The notes under the pieces were generated by a model, which was not told the DNA's origin, ran no database searches, and saw only the letters and a program-made list of their open reading frames with translations. DNA of 64,000 nt, taken from NCBI GenBank assembly GCA_029243605.1, contig JAQWRT010000030.1, forward strand, positions 62,001 to 126,000, read 5' to 3'. Source of the stretch: Myxococcota bacterium. Lineage in GTDB: Bacteria; Myxococcota_A; UBA9160; UBA4427. A program made the translations under genes and the position numbers. Shown here in pieces: positions 16,580 through 25,130 of this stretch (the first letter of the stretch is position 1; every line of letters begins with the position of its first letter).

Positions 16580-16699
16580 GGGGGGTTTCCTTGGGGAGGG
16601 GCCACGCGAGGCCCGTGCCACCGGCTGCAAGCCTAAAACCCGCTCATCGCGGGCCGATGCTTCAACTTCGTATCGGCAAATTACAGCTGCGCTGGAGCC

Positions 16700-16705
16700 A
16701 TTATA
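16700..16705 (-). promoter_or_regulatory. candidate -10 box for the large TPR gene
   Basis: A perfect TATAAT on the minus strand, in otherwise GC-rich sequence about 120 bases before the TPR start codon. No convincing -35 hexamer is present at 16-18 bases, so this is tentative. Confidence 0.3.
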
Positions 16706-16792
16706 TCGGGCGGAGCGCCAGCCCGTCCCCCTTCGGGGCACAAAATTCCAAGGCCTGAAATTCTGGCGGAATCGAAGCGTCGAGCCCTCCGA

Positions 16793-17239
16793 TCAGCCTC
16801 GAATATGCGCGACCAGTGCTTCGAGCCCCACCCCGTAGCCCCGGGCTCCGAGCCCGGAGATCACGCCCACGGCAATCCCGGAAACAAAGGATTGGTGGCG
16901 GAAGGGCTCTCGGGCAAAAACGTTCGAGAGATGAACCTCGAGAACCGGAAGCCCGGTGGCCGCCAGAGCGTCACGGAGAGAGACACTGCTGTGGGTCAGT
17001 CCCCCCGGATTAATCAGGATCCCCTGGGACGAGCCCATGGCCGCCTGGATCCGGTCGATGAGTTCGCCCTCGTGGTTGGATTGGTAGCTCTCCACCGAGC
17101 AGCCGAGTGCACCCGCCTGGGCGGCCAAGTCGCCGTCGATATCGGCCAGGGTCGCGTGCCCGTAGATATCGGGCTCGCGGGTTCCCAACAGGTTGAGATT
17201 GGGGCCATGAATCACCAGGATATTCGGGGTCGCCGCCAC
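16793..17239 (-). CDS. aroQ: 3-dehydroquinate dehydratase, type II
   Basis: Third step of the shikimate pathway: 3-dehydroquinate to 3-dehydroshikimate. The 148 residues match the usual family length. Hallmarks are [21 protein letters not shown] with the catalytic Tyr, [30 protein letters not shown], and [18 protein letters not shown] with the catalytic His. The GTG start at 17239 is chosen because GGAGG lies 4 bases upstream and family homology starts there; the open frame extends 42 codons further without homology. It follows the roadblock gene by 58 bases on the same strand, likely on the pilus-operon transcript. Confidence 0.95.
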   Translation of the reverse strand: MAATPNILVIHGPNLNLLGTREPDIYGHATLADIDGDLAAQAGALGCSVESYQSNHEGELIDRIQAAMGSSQGILINPGGLTHSSVSLRDALAATGLPVLEVHLSNVFAREPFRHQSFVSGIAVGVISGLGARGYGVGLEALVAHIRG

Positions 17240-17297
17240 ATCGCCTCCGCTTGTCGTCCCCTCACCGGGCCGATGCCGGGCAGAAAGGGACGGAGAT

Positions 17298-17672
17298 CTA
17301 GATCTGCTCGCGAATCTCAAGCAGGTTTCGCCGGATGAGATAGCGCGCCTTGCCGAGGTTGCCATCCGGGGCCACGGCCACGACCAAAACCAGGCCGGCC
17401 TCGAGCCCCGTGAAAACCAGGGTCAGCTCGGCCATCTGAATGGTGACCGCCTCTGCGAGGCCACCGCCAAAGGCGTCCGACGCCTTCTGGGCCTCGCCCA
17501 AAACCCGGCCAAACTCCACGGCGAGGCTGGCGAGTCCCGAATCTGGAATTCTCGAAGCCGCCAGCGCCCCGTGCGCCTCGGCCACAGGAATGCCGTCAGC
17601 GTCCATCAGCGCCGCCGCCAGCAGCCCGCTCTCGGGGTCGAGTATCCCCTGAAGAATCGTCTCGAGACTCAT
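17298..17672 (-). CDS. roadblock/LC7-domain protein
   Basis: A 124-residue protein of the roadblock/LC7 (MglB-like) family: an N-terminal helix, then [18 protein letters not shown], a central helix, and the strand [19 protein letters not shown] followed by [12 protein letters not shown]. Roadblock proteins dimerise and often regulate Ras-like GTPases; in Myxococcus MglB controls MglA and T4P polarity. No GTPase gene is in the window. The start codon overlaps the stop of the upstream TPR gene by 4 bases, so the two are probably translationally coupled. Confidence 0.8.
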   Translation of the reverse strand: MSLETILQGILDPESGLLAAALMDADGIPVAEAHGALAASRIPDSGLASLAVEFGRVLGEAQKASDAFGGGLAEAVTIQMAELTLVFTGLEAGLVLVVAVAPDGNLGKARYLIRRNLLEIREQI

Positions 17673-18322
17673 GGCTGGTCCCCCTGTAGATTTCGGAGCC
17701 AGCGCTCCAGGGTCTCCCGGACTCGAGCCTCGGGCTCGCCTGGGGCGTCATTGTCGGGATCCGTCCCAGCCGCCTCTAGCGGGGGCGATCCCAATTCCTC
17801 GAGGATCTCTTCGGCTCTTCCCCGGTCGCCCTGGCGCTCGAGCAGCCGAGCCATAGTCCGGGTCCTAAAGGCCGACCCCTCGCCCACGGGCAATTCCGCC
17901 GAGGGCGGTCGGGAAGCCGAACGCGAGGGCTCCGAGGCCTTGCTACGGGCCGAAGAACTCCGGGGTTTGGGTTCGTTGGGTTGGGGGGCAGCGGGCTCCA
18001 GATCCCCTTCCGGGGACAGACCCGCAAAAAAACCGGCGAGTTCAGTGCGCGCCCCAGCCCGGTCGCCCTGGTCGAGATGGACGAGGGCCAGTACCACCCG
18101 GCCCGCGAGTTCTTCCGGGGCAAGCGCCAGACCGCGCTCGGCAATGCGCCGGGCCTCATCGGCCCGACCGGCACGCCTCTCGAGTTCGGCCAGGGCCGGA
18201 AACTCGGCGCAGCCCGGGGCATCGGCGACCCGGGCACGAAGGCGCTGGAGATCCGCCCCTTCTCCGTTCCCCGCATCGTCGCCCTGCTCGGACACCGCCC
18301 CTCCAGGCCTCTTCTCATTCAC
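17669..18322 (-). CDS. small TPR-type protein
   Basis: A 217-residue protein with helical repeats resembling TPRs in its first half (LRARVADAPGCAEFPALAEL, then ARRIAERGLALAPEELAG). A variable charged Ser/Pro linker follows, then a short C-terminal helical part (TMARLLERQGDRGRAEEIL). It lies 37 bases after pilQ and overlaps the roadblock gene by 4 bases. The context suggests a partner or localiser for the roadblock protein or the pilus apparatus. The name rests on the repeat pattern only; no closer family is recognised. Confidence 0.65.
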   Translation of the reverse strand: MNEKRPGGAVSEQGDDAGNGEGADLQRLRARVADAPGCAEFPALAELERRAGRADEARRIAERGLALAPEELAGRVVLALVHLDQGDRAGARTELAGFFAGLSPEGDLEPAAPQPNEPKPRSSSARSKASEPSRSASRPPSAELPVGEGSAFRTRTMARLLERQGDRGRAEEILEELGSPPLEAAGTDPDNDAPGEPEARVRETLERWLRNLQGDQP

Positions 18323-18359
18323 AACCGGGCCGGAGGGCAGGCCCCCCCACCCGGCCTTG

Positions 18360-21300
18360 TCAGTTGTCCGCCAGGGCCGGGTTGACCACGATACGGGGCG
18401 TAATGAAGATCAACAATTCTTTGCGCACATCGGAAACCCGCCGCGACTTGAAGGCCGCTCCCAGCACGGGGATCTTGTACAGGTAGGGAACCCGGGACTC
18501 TGTGGTGCTCTTGTCGATGGTGTAGATGCCACCGATGACCAGGGTCTGGCCGTTCTTCACCAGGGTCTCCGTCTTCGCCTGGTTCTTGGCGATGGCCGGG
18601 GAACCCGTCGGGGTCGAAACACCGGAGTCGGGTGCGTTCCGGGTCACCTCGAGCGACATAATGATGCTCTCATCCGGGGTGATATGCGGAGTCACCTTGA
18701 GGCTCAGCACGGCGTCCACGAACTCGAGCTTCGCGTCCCCACCTTCGAAGGTCTGGAAGGGGATCGATACGCCCTGCTCGATGAGTGCCTCGCGGTTGTC
18801 CAGGGTCACGACACGCGGGCTTGAAATTACCTTGCCCTCGCCCGCTTCTTCCATGGCCTCAACGGCCACGTCGACCCGGATATTGTCGTCCAGGAGCAGG
18901 AAGCCCATGGAGGCCGCCCCAGTGGGCAAACTCGAGATTCCGTTATTGAAGGCCACGTTGTTCTTACCGTCCCAGGTCACGCCACCCGTGGAGATCGCCC
19001 CCGAGTCGGGATTCGTTCCCACACCCCAAATGGTGCCGAGCTCGCGCCCAAAATCCAGGGCGGCTTCGACGATCTTCGCCTCGATCATGACCTGAGGTGT
19101 CTGGGTATCCAGCGCTTCGATGAGCGCGGTGGCCTCTGCGATGACGCTGGGGATATCCTTGATGATCACGGTATTGGTGCGCTTGTCGGTATTCACCGTA
19201 CCCCGGGGCGAGAGCAACCGACGCACGAGTGTGCTCACGTCCTCTACTGCCGCATAATTGACCGGCTGCAGCTTAACCTCAAGATCTTCGAGTTGTTCCC
19301 TGTTGCGCCTGTCCTGAAGGCGCTCGGCTTCCTCGGCCTGAAGGGCTTCGGCGGGAGCGATCCGGAGCACGTTCCCGACACGCACATAGCCCAGGCCTCG
19401 GGTCACGAGGATGATATCCAGCGCCTGATCCCAGGGAACCTCGACCAGGCGCAGGGTAATGGCACCCTTGACCTCGTCCCCGGCGATGATGTTCAGCTCG
19501 CTGACCTCGGCGATGAGGCGGAGCACATCCATGATCGGCACATCCTTGAAGTCGAGCGAAATAGGGCTGCCCGAGAATTCCTGGACGTATCGGTTGCCCC
19601 CGGGAGCTGCGCTTGAAGACGCATTATCCGGTGCTTCATTGCCGTAGGTTCGATCCCCCTCGGCGTTGATCAACTCGGGAGCCACCGAGATGGTGTCCTT
19701 GGGATTCTCGGGGTCCACGATATCCCCGGCTTGGGCAGCAGTCACAACGGCCTCCACCCGCGCTTCACGAGCTTCCACCGCTTCGGCGGTCTCAGCCAAC
19801 TCTGCGGAAGCGTCCGGAACTGCCTGGGCGGGAATCAGCGCCACGGGCAACGCAGCGGCCTCTCCCGTATTGGCGAAATCCGCCAAAAGCAGCGAACCCC
19901 GCTGGTAGATCTTCGGCTTGAGCCCATCCGCCCGGCGAAGAACGACTCGAACCTCGTCGCCTTGGATATCGGGCTGCTGAAAAATAGTCACTTGGGAGAG
20001 CGGGCCGCCGATTTCCGGCGTAATGCGCTCGGACATCCCCTCGGAGAGAAGCGATCGCTTCAGCAGGATGATCAAGGTCTGGGAGTCGGGCTCAAAGACC
20101 TCGTAGTCGGCGATCCGGTCGCCCAGAATCGCCACCCGGTCGCGCTGGGAATCCCGATCGAATTGCAGCCCAAAGATTTCGGTGGGCGCCCCGGGCTTGG
20201 CGACCGGCACGGGTGCCGGTGTGGGGGTGGGTGCAGTTGTAGCTGTGGGCGCCTTCGTGGAGGCCGCCGAGGCGACCTTCACCGGGTCCGCGGATACAGT
20301 TTTTGTCGGAGCCACGCTTGCGGGTTCCGAATCCAGCGCCCAGGGATCCCAAGCGGGCTCAGTGGGGGCCGCGGCTGCTCCACTCACCATGGCGATCTGC
20401 ACGGGCTTCGCGGTGGCGGGCACCGCGCTGGTGGGTAGCGCCGTGGCGGGCACGCCCATCGCGGGGACTCCAGTCGCGGGCACCAGCGTCCCAGGGACTC
20501 CGGTTGCGGGCACCCCCGTCGCGGGCACCTCAGTCGCGGGGACTCCCTGGGCGGGCACCCCCGTCGCGGGGATCTCGGTCGCGGAAACTCCCGTCGCAAG
20601 CACTCCGGTCGCGGGCACCGGCGTAGCGGCCTCCCCTCCCGGCGGGTCGGCGAGTTCCAAGTCCGCGATCTTGATCTCCACGGGTTTTCCGGCCCGGGCC
20701 CAGAAGCCATCCTCCGAAGCTGTCTCCGAGCGAACCGCTTCCTCAAAAATCGCATCTTCGCGAATGGTTTCCTCGAGGGTCAACTCCTCGATCAGGGCCT
20801 CTTCCAGCCTTGCCTCGGCTAGGGGCGCCTCGACCGGGCTCTCTACGACGAGCACGGCCTCCGGACCACCCGATGCCGCGGCCTGCCGGTCCCAAAGATC
20901 CGCCAAGGGGGTCGCACTCGCGACTTCGACCCCAACGAGGGCATCCGGCGCGGGGGCCGGCTCATCCAATGCGTAAACTTCCGCCAAGAGCGCGGCTTCG
21001 ATGGCCTCGACCTCGGGGTCCTCTCCGAGAGTCCGCCAGAGATCTTCCAAGGACGTTTCGTCCTCGGTACCGGTCATCGCCAGCAAAATCGGCTCGGCTC
21101 CTGAGTCGTCCGCCTCGATACTGTTGAGCGTCAGACTGGAGTATCCAGCCCCACCCAGCCGAGATTCGAGTCGCAAGTCGAGTTCGGGCCCCGCGCCTAC
21201 GGCGAGGTAGAGCCCGTCCATGGAGGGTACGGCCCGATAACCATCAAAGGTTCCGGGACCCGCGGCCCCATCGATCACCACACGCAATTTACCCGGGTGC

Positions 21301-21746
21301 ACTCCCACCCTGATCGCCGAAACAAAATCACCGCCGAGAACGATATCTCGGGAAGGCAGGTCCCCCCGGATTCCCGGAAAATCAATCACCAGCCTCGGAG
21401 GCTCTTCCAGGGCAAACGTACGCGCCAAGGCCAATTCGCCGTCGGCATGAAAATGAATCAATGCCCCTTCGAAAGAGGGCTCCACGTTAACCGCCATCAG
21501 AACGGTCCCCGACTGCAATGCGACGGGCCCCCCTTCCAACGCTGAATCGAGAGTCTCGGATTGGACCGCTGCCACATCGATAGAGGGCGCGACTGCCCAG
21601 GGGTCGGCGCCCAATTCGGCACCTCCAAAGGCGGAGTTCCGTGCATCGTCGGCCGACGCGAGCACCGAAGCCAGGGCTCCAACCACCGTGATCAGGACCC
21701 CCACTGCACGGAGATTCCTTGCGATGTTTCGACTCATGGTGTTCAT
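18360..21746 (-). CDS. pilQ: type IV pilus outer-membrane secretin
   Basis: The outer-membrane channel through which the pilus passes. At 1128 residues it is longer than typical PilQ (700-900). Order of parts: signal peptide (about 1-33), AMIN domain (about 65-160), an acidic Ala/Glu-rich linker, a pentapeptide repeat tract (about 370-447), a second AMIN domain (about 515-635), a secretin/TonB short domain (PISLDFKDVPIMDVLRLIAE), a NolW-type domain (VKLQPVNYAAVEDVSTLVRR), and the secretin core with VMIEAKIVEA and VPYLYKIPVLGAAFKSR near the end. Its start overlaps the pilP stop by 4 bases. The last gene of a tightly packed pilMNOPQ operon. Confidence 0.95.
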   Translation of the reverse strand: MNTMSRNIARNLRAVGVLITVVGALASVLASADDARNSAFGGAELGADPWAVAPSIDVAAVQSETLDSALEGGPVALQSGTVLMAVNVEPSFEGALIHFHADGELALARTFALEEPPRLVIDFPGIRGDLPSRDIVLGGDFVSAIRVGVHPGKLRVVIDGAAGPGTFDGYRAVPSMDGLYLAVGAGPELDLRLESRLGGAGYSSLTLNSIEADDSGAEPILLAMTGTEDETSLEDLWRTLGEDPEVEAIEAALLAEVYALDEPAPAPDALVGVEVASATPLADLWDRQAAASGGPEAVLVVESPVEAPLAEARLEEALIEELTLEETIREDAIFEEAVRSETASEDGFWARAGKPVEIKIADLELADPPGGEAATPVPATGVLATGVSATEIPATGVPAQGVPATEVPATGVPATGVPGTLVPATGVPAMGVPATALPTSAVPATAKPVQIAMVSGAAAAPTEPAWDPWALDSEPASVAPTKTVSADPVKVASAASTKAPTATTAPTPTPAPVPVAKPGAPTEIFGLQFDRDSQRDRVAILGDRIADYEVFEPDSQTLIILLKRSLLSEGMSERITPEIGGPLSQVTIFQQPDIQGDEVRVVLRRADGLKPKIYQRGSLLLADFANTGEAAALPVALIPAQAVPDASAELAETAEAVEAREARVEAVVTAAQAGDIVDPENPKDTISVAPELINAEGDRTYGNEAPDNASSSAAPGGNRYVQEFSGSPISLDFKDVPIMDVLRLIAEVSELNIIAGDEVKGAITLRLVEVPWDQALDIILVTRGLGYVRVGNVLRIAPAEALQAEEAERLQDRRNREQLEDLEVKLQPVNYAAVEDVSTLVRRLLSPRGTVNTDKRTNTVIIKDIPSVIAEATALIEALDTQTPQVMIEAKIVEAALDFGRELGTIWGVGTNPDSGAISTGGVTWDGKNNVAFNNGISSLPTGAASMGFLLLDDNIRVDVAVEAMEEAGEGKVISSPRVVTLDNREALIEQGVSIPFQTFEGGDAKLEFVDAVLSLKVTPHITPDESIIMSLEVTRNAPDSGVSTPTGSPAIAKNQAKTETLVKNGQTLVIGGIYTIDKSTTESRVPYLYKIPVLGAAFKSRRVSDVRKELLIFITPRIVVNPALADN
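20405..20640 (-). repeat. 15-bp tandem repeat inside pilQ
   Basis: About fifteen degenerate 15-base units encode a pentapeptide related to VPATG (variants VPAQG, VPATE, VPGTL, VPAMG). It sits between the N-terminal linker and the second AMIN domain. Frame-preserving unit length means copy-number change would not disrupt the gene. Confidence 0.85.
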
Positions 21747-22303
21747 CCCCCTTGACTCTTCTTGATGCGCATCTCGACGTCTCTCGTAGTCACATTGCCC
21801 TCGAAGTCGACAAATTTCTCCTGAACCAGGATCGTGTCATCCCGAATCCGGGTCACTCTCCCGCCGTTCTTTCCGATCTGCGACCCCTTCTTGAGAACGA
21901 AGGATCGGCCACCCGGATCGGCGACCAGCGCTCTCGGGTTCGCGGTATTCCAGACCACCCCAACCAGCACCAACTGGGCCAGATCAAAATCAGCCAGAGG
22001 CCCCAGGGCAACAACCGGTTTCTCGGGTTGCTCGAGGTGAAATGAGCGGAAGGGGTCGCGCTTGCCCTCGGCTTGGTAGCGGCCCGAATTCTCTTCCGAA
22101 GATGCATCGTTCCCAGAGGCCTCGCCGTCGGCCGCAGCCGAGTCCGTTGCCGTGGTCTTAGGGGTCTCCACCGGCGCCGGCGGCGCCTTTCTGGCCTTGG
22201 GCGGGCTCGGCGACGACGCTGTGGGAGCGGCATCCTCCTCGCAGGCCACCAGACTACCGGCCAATAGGAGCGCACCAATGACGACGATCCAACGACGCCT
22301 CAT
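21743..22303 (-). CDS. pilP: type IV pilus lipoprotein PilP
   Basis: An inner-membrane lipoprotein that links the PilM-N-O platform to the PilQ secretin. The 186 residues begin with a lipoprotein signal (LLLAGSLVAC, lipid Cys at about 21), followed by an Ala/Pro-rich flexible stretch and the conserved beta domain (KRDPFRSF, then LVLVGVVWNTANPRALVADP and VLKKGSQIGKNGGRV). It overlaps pilO and pilQ by 4 bases each, indicating translational coupling. Confidence 0.93.
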   Translation of the reverse strand: MRRRWIVVIGALLLAGSLVACEEDAAPTASSPSPPKARKAPPAPVETPKTTATDSAAADGEASGNDASSEENSGRYQAEGKRDPFRSFHLEQPEKPVVALGPLADFDLAQLVLVGVVWNTANPRALVADPGGRSFVLKKGSQIGKNGGRVTRIRDDTILVQEKFVDFEGNVTTRDVEMRIKKSQGG

Positions 22304-22920
22304 GAGGCTCCCCCCTTGACCGAACCGACATCATTGAGGAAGCGAAAGGTCGTCGCTGTCCCTTGGAGTCTCAGGTTCGTTCCGTCCGGGCCCTCTTTCT
22401 CAACACGCAAATCGAGCTCGCCCACGTTAACGATCCGGGGCAACCCCCCGACCCTTTCAAAGAAGCGCGCCAGGTTGTGATAACTCCCATCGATCTCGAT
22501 CTGGAAGGGAACCTCGGCGTAGAAATCGTGGGGAATCTCGGGCTGTCTCTGGATGGACTTGATGCGAACGCCCACCTTCTTGCCCGCATTGGTGATATCG
22601 CTCAACAAATCCTCGAACTGCTTGCCCTCGGGCAAACGCCGGCGAGCCTTCTTGAACTCGACCTCCAGGGTGGCAACCTCCCTCTCGAAAGCCTCCAGGT
22701 TGGCCACCACGGCGCGGATGCTCGAAAGCTTGCGTTCGAGTTTCTGAACCTTCGCCTGCAGCAGTTCAACCTTCTCGGCCTTCGGCTCGTAGGAAATAAA
22801 CCCGTACCCCACGGCCACGGACGCGAGCAAGACCGCTGCGATCGCCAACCGAATCGGTTTCGGGACCTTGGCGATCTGCTCAAGCTGGGCATCTAGATCG
22901 ATGTCGAAATCAAAAGCCAT
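22300..22920 (-). CDS. pilO: type IV pilus inner-membrane platform protein PilO
   Basis: A 206-residue bitopic protein: a short cytoplasmic N-terminus, one membrane segment (LAIAAVLLASVAVGYGFISY, about 27-46), a periplasmic coiled coil and a ferredoxin-like domain (VGVRIKSIQRQPEIPHDFYA, then VPFQIEIDGSYHNLARFFER). It forms a heterodimer with PilN. It follows pilN by 2 bases and overlaps pilP by 4. Confidence 0.93.
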   Translation of the reverse strand: MAFDFDIDLDAQLEQIAKVPKPIRLAIAAVLLASVAVGYGFISYEPKAEKVELLQAKVQKLERKLSSIRAVVANLEAFEREVATLEVEFKKARRRLPEGKQFEDLLSDITNAGKKVGVRIKSIQRQPEIPHDFYAEVPFQIEIDGSYHNLARFFERVGGLPRIVNVGELDLRVEKEGPDGTNLRLQGTATTFRFLNDVGSVKGGAS

Positions 22921-22922
22921 CT

Positions 22923-23510
22923 TCAGCCCCCCGCCTCCGTGCCTGTACCGGCGGACGCTTCCTGCCTCGGCGGCGAGAAATCGGTCGTAATCTCGAACTT
23001 CACAAGGCGGACCCCGTTGATCGGTGTCTCCCGATCGGTCTTAATCAAGTCCACGTTGCTGAAATATTCCGATCGATTGAGGGCGCGAAGGAAATCGGCG
23101 ACCACCACGTTGTCTAGGCTTGCCCCCAGCAGGCGGACCCTTCCGCCTTCCGTCGAGAGCGTGGTAAACCACAGCCTCTCGGGCGTCTCTTCCGCGAGTT
23201 GGTCGAGCATCATGATCGGCCCGGTGCGCGCGCGCTCGAGCTCTCGGATCACCTCGAGCTTATTCTCGAGCTCGGCTTTCCTCTTCTTGAACGCGGCGAC
23301 CTGCTCTTCTTGAGGCCGATATCGTTCGACTTCGGCCTCGAGCTGCCTCACCGTAGCCTGGGCCACAGCGATCTGGCTTTCGATACGGCCGTCAACGAAG
23401 ATCACGCCCAATCCAACGGCAACCAAGCCGAGGAGGAGCACGACGATGCTCTCCCGGATATCAGCAAGTCTCTTGGCCTCGCGATGGGCAAGTAGATTGA
23501 TCTCAAGCAT
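22923..23510 (-). CDS. pilN: type IV pilus inner-membrane platform protein PilN
   Basis: A 195-residue bitopic protein. The N-terminal MLEINLLAHREAKR is the conserved PilM-binding motif (INLL). One membrane segment follows (IVVLLLGLVAVGLGVIFV), then a coiled coil and a periplasmic domain (LWFTTLSTEGGRVRLLGASL). It partners with PilO and hands the signal from cytoplasmic PilM to the periplasmic assembly. Confidence 0.95.
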   Translation of the reverse strand: MLEINLLAHREAKRLADIRESIVVLLLGLVAVGLGVIFVDGRIESQIAVAQATVRQLEAEVERYRPQEEQVAAFKKRKAELENKLEVIRELERARTGPIMMLDQLAEETPERLWFTTLSTEGGRVRLLGASLDNVVVADFLRALNRSEYFSNVDLIKTDRETPINGVRLVKFEITTDFSPPRQEASAGTGTEAGG

Positions 23511-23587
23511 CAGAAGCCGTTCCTCCGCGACGCGAGACCGATCGCAACACCCAGCGAGGGCGCGACCTCTTCGAGGAAATCCGCGCC

Positions 23588-24589
23588 TTAGGCACCTCCG
23601 GGCAGAGCTTTCGCCAACGGGTTCAGAGATTCGACCTCGAACCCACTGCGTTCATGGAGGGCCCGAGCCAACCCCGTAATCTGCGCGCCTCCACCCGAAA
23701 GCAGAACCTTCTCGATGCGGCTCGAATCGGTAGTGGCTGCGAAGAAATCTAGGGAACGCGAGATCTCGCCGACCACCGAGTCCGTGACACTCCTCAGCGC
23801 GGCTTCTACTTCCTGGGGCAGCACTGCCTGGTTCTGGTCCGCTCCGGCGTCACCCCGCTTGATGCGCTCGGCTTCCTCGAACCCCACGGACAGTGTTTTC
23901 TGAATTTCCTGGGTGTATTGAATGCCACCGGTCGAGATATCTCGGGTAAAGGCGGGAACCCCATCTTGCATCACGCAGATATTCACCGCATGAGAACCAA
24001 TATTGACCAGCGCCGTGACCCCCTCGGCTTCGGCATCCTGGTTGATCTCGAAAGTATTCGCGAGAGCAAACGAGGCGACGTCGACCGCCACCGGGTTGAG
24101 TCCGGCCTCGGTCAGAACCTGAACGTAGTCGTCGATCAGGTCCTTCTTGGCCGCCACCAGGAGCACGTCCATCTGGTCGGGGTTCTCGAAGTTCTCGAGG
24201 ATCTGAAATTCAAGATTGACCTCGTTCACATCGAAGGGAATATATTGTTCGGCTTCCCACTGGATCTGGCCCTCGAGTTCCTCGGCGCTCATCCGAGAAA
24301 GGGTCACCCGCTTGACGATCACCGAGTGGCCGGAAACGGCGACCACCGCGTCCCGGGTCTTGATCCCGCTGGACTCCACGGCCTCTTGGATCGTGGCGAC
24401 GATCGCACCGGCATTCAAGAACGCACCCTGCACAATGGCTTCGTGGGGCATCGGGGCAATGCCCAAACCCAGCAGATCGAAACCCTTGTCCCGATCCTTG
24501 ATATCGATCTCGGCGGCCTTTACGGCGCCCGAGCCGATATCGATGCCCAGTACGGACTTTTTGCCAAAGCCTGGCAGCGCGAATTTCAT
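23588..24589 (-). CDS. pilM: type IV pilus assembly actin-like protein PilM
   Basis: A cytoplasmic actin-fold ATP-binding protein of 333 residues that docks on the PilN N-terminus. Motifs: SVLGIDIGSGAVKAAEID (phosphate 1), VTALVNIGSHAVNICVMQDG (phosphate 2) and VLLSGGGAQITGLARAL (adenosine). I place the start at the ATG at 24589, preceded by AAGGG, rather than 33 bases upstream, because homology begins MKFALPGFGKK. It is the first gene of the pilMNOPQ run, with a 77-base gap to pilN. Confidence 0.95.
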   Translation of the reverse strand: MKFALPGFGKKSVLGIDIGSGAVKAAEIDIKDRDKGFDLLGLGIAPMPHEAIVQGAFLNAGAIVATIQEAVESSGIKTRDAVVAVSGHSVIVKRVTLSRMSAEELEGQIQWEAEQYIPFDVNEVNLEFQILENFENPDQMDVLLVAAKKDLIDDYVQVLTEAGLNPVAVDVASFALANTFEINQDAEAEGVTALVNIGSHAVNICVMQDGVPAFTRDISTGGIQYTQEIQKTLSVGFEEAERIKRGDAGADQNQAVLPQEVEAALRSVTDSVVGEISRSLDFFAATTDSSRIEKVLLSGGGAQITGLARALHERSGFEVESLNPLAKALPGGA

Positions 24590-25130
24590 CGGTTGGATCC
24601 CTTCGCGATCGGACTCGAGCAACCTCTGTCGCCGATGGGCGACCCAGGCTGCCCGGGGGCTGCGAGCGTTCGGTACAGGTAAAGAGAGAAATGTGGGGCA
24701 GTCAGGGGTGGTCTGGAGTCAGGGTTGCCCTGAGGCTCATCGGGCCAGCCAATCGTGGGCATGGACTCGAAACCGCTCTCAAGGGGTCGCTCTCCGCCAA
24801 GGCAAAGAATTTCCGCGGGCACCTCATTACTCCCCCCGGATCATAGCCGGGACTCTAAAGAATTCGATTCTGATCAAGGGGATTATCGGCCAAATCTTTC
24901 AAGCACTTGAGGGCAGGATTTCAACCACATTATAAGTTCGGAATATCCGGCTCTCGGCAGGAATGGTGCATTCTCCCCCCGCCTGCAAACAGGGCCTTTC
25001 GTCTCAACTTTGTCGCCCGAAACGCCGATGACGAGAGCATTGGGGAAAATCCCTCGGCGTTTCTACGGGCTCCCGGAGGATTGCCCCCCCTGCGTCCGGC
25101 GGCGTCGGACTCAATTGCCCGGTCCCAGAG
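24590..25130. other. divergent control region between pilM and an NtrC-like gene
   Basis: About 540 bases with an A/T-rich core (about 24840-24950) unusual for this window. It contains a TATAAT on the minus strand at 24929-24934, which could serve pilM with a long leader, and a sigma-54-like element on the plus strand at 24954-24970. No gene is recognised inside. Confidence 0.5.
24954..24970 (+). promoter_or_regulatory. possible sigma-54 promoter before the NtrC-like gene
   Basis: TCGGCAGGAATGGTGCA has GG and GC at the correct 10-base separation, with GGCA and TGCA matching the -24/-12 consensus YTGGCACGRNNNTTGCW at most core positions. Predicted start of transcription is about 24981, some 150 bases before the gene. 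Confidence 0.4.

Noticed and set aside
24842..24910. Sigma-54 promoter for pilM on the minus strand
   Set aside because: TTGGCCGATAATCCCC lacks the GC at the required spacing.
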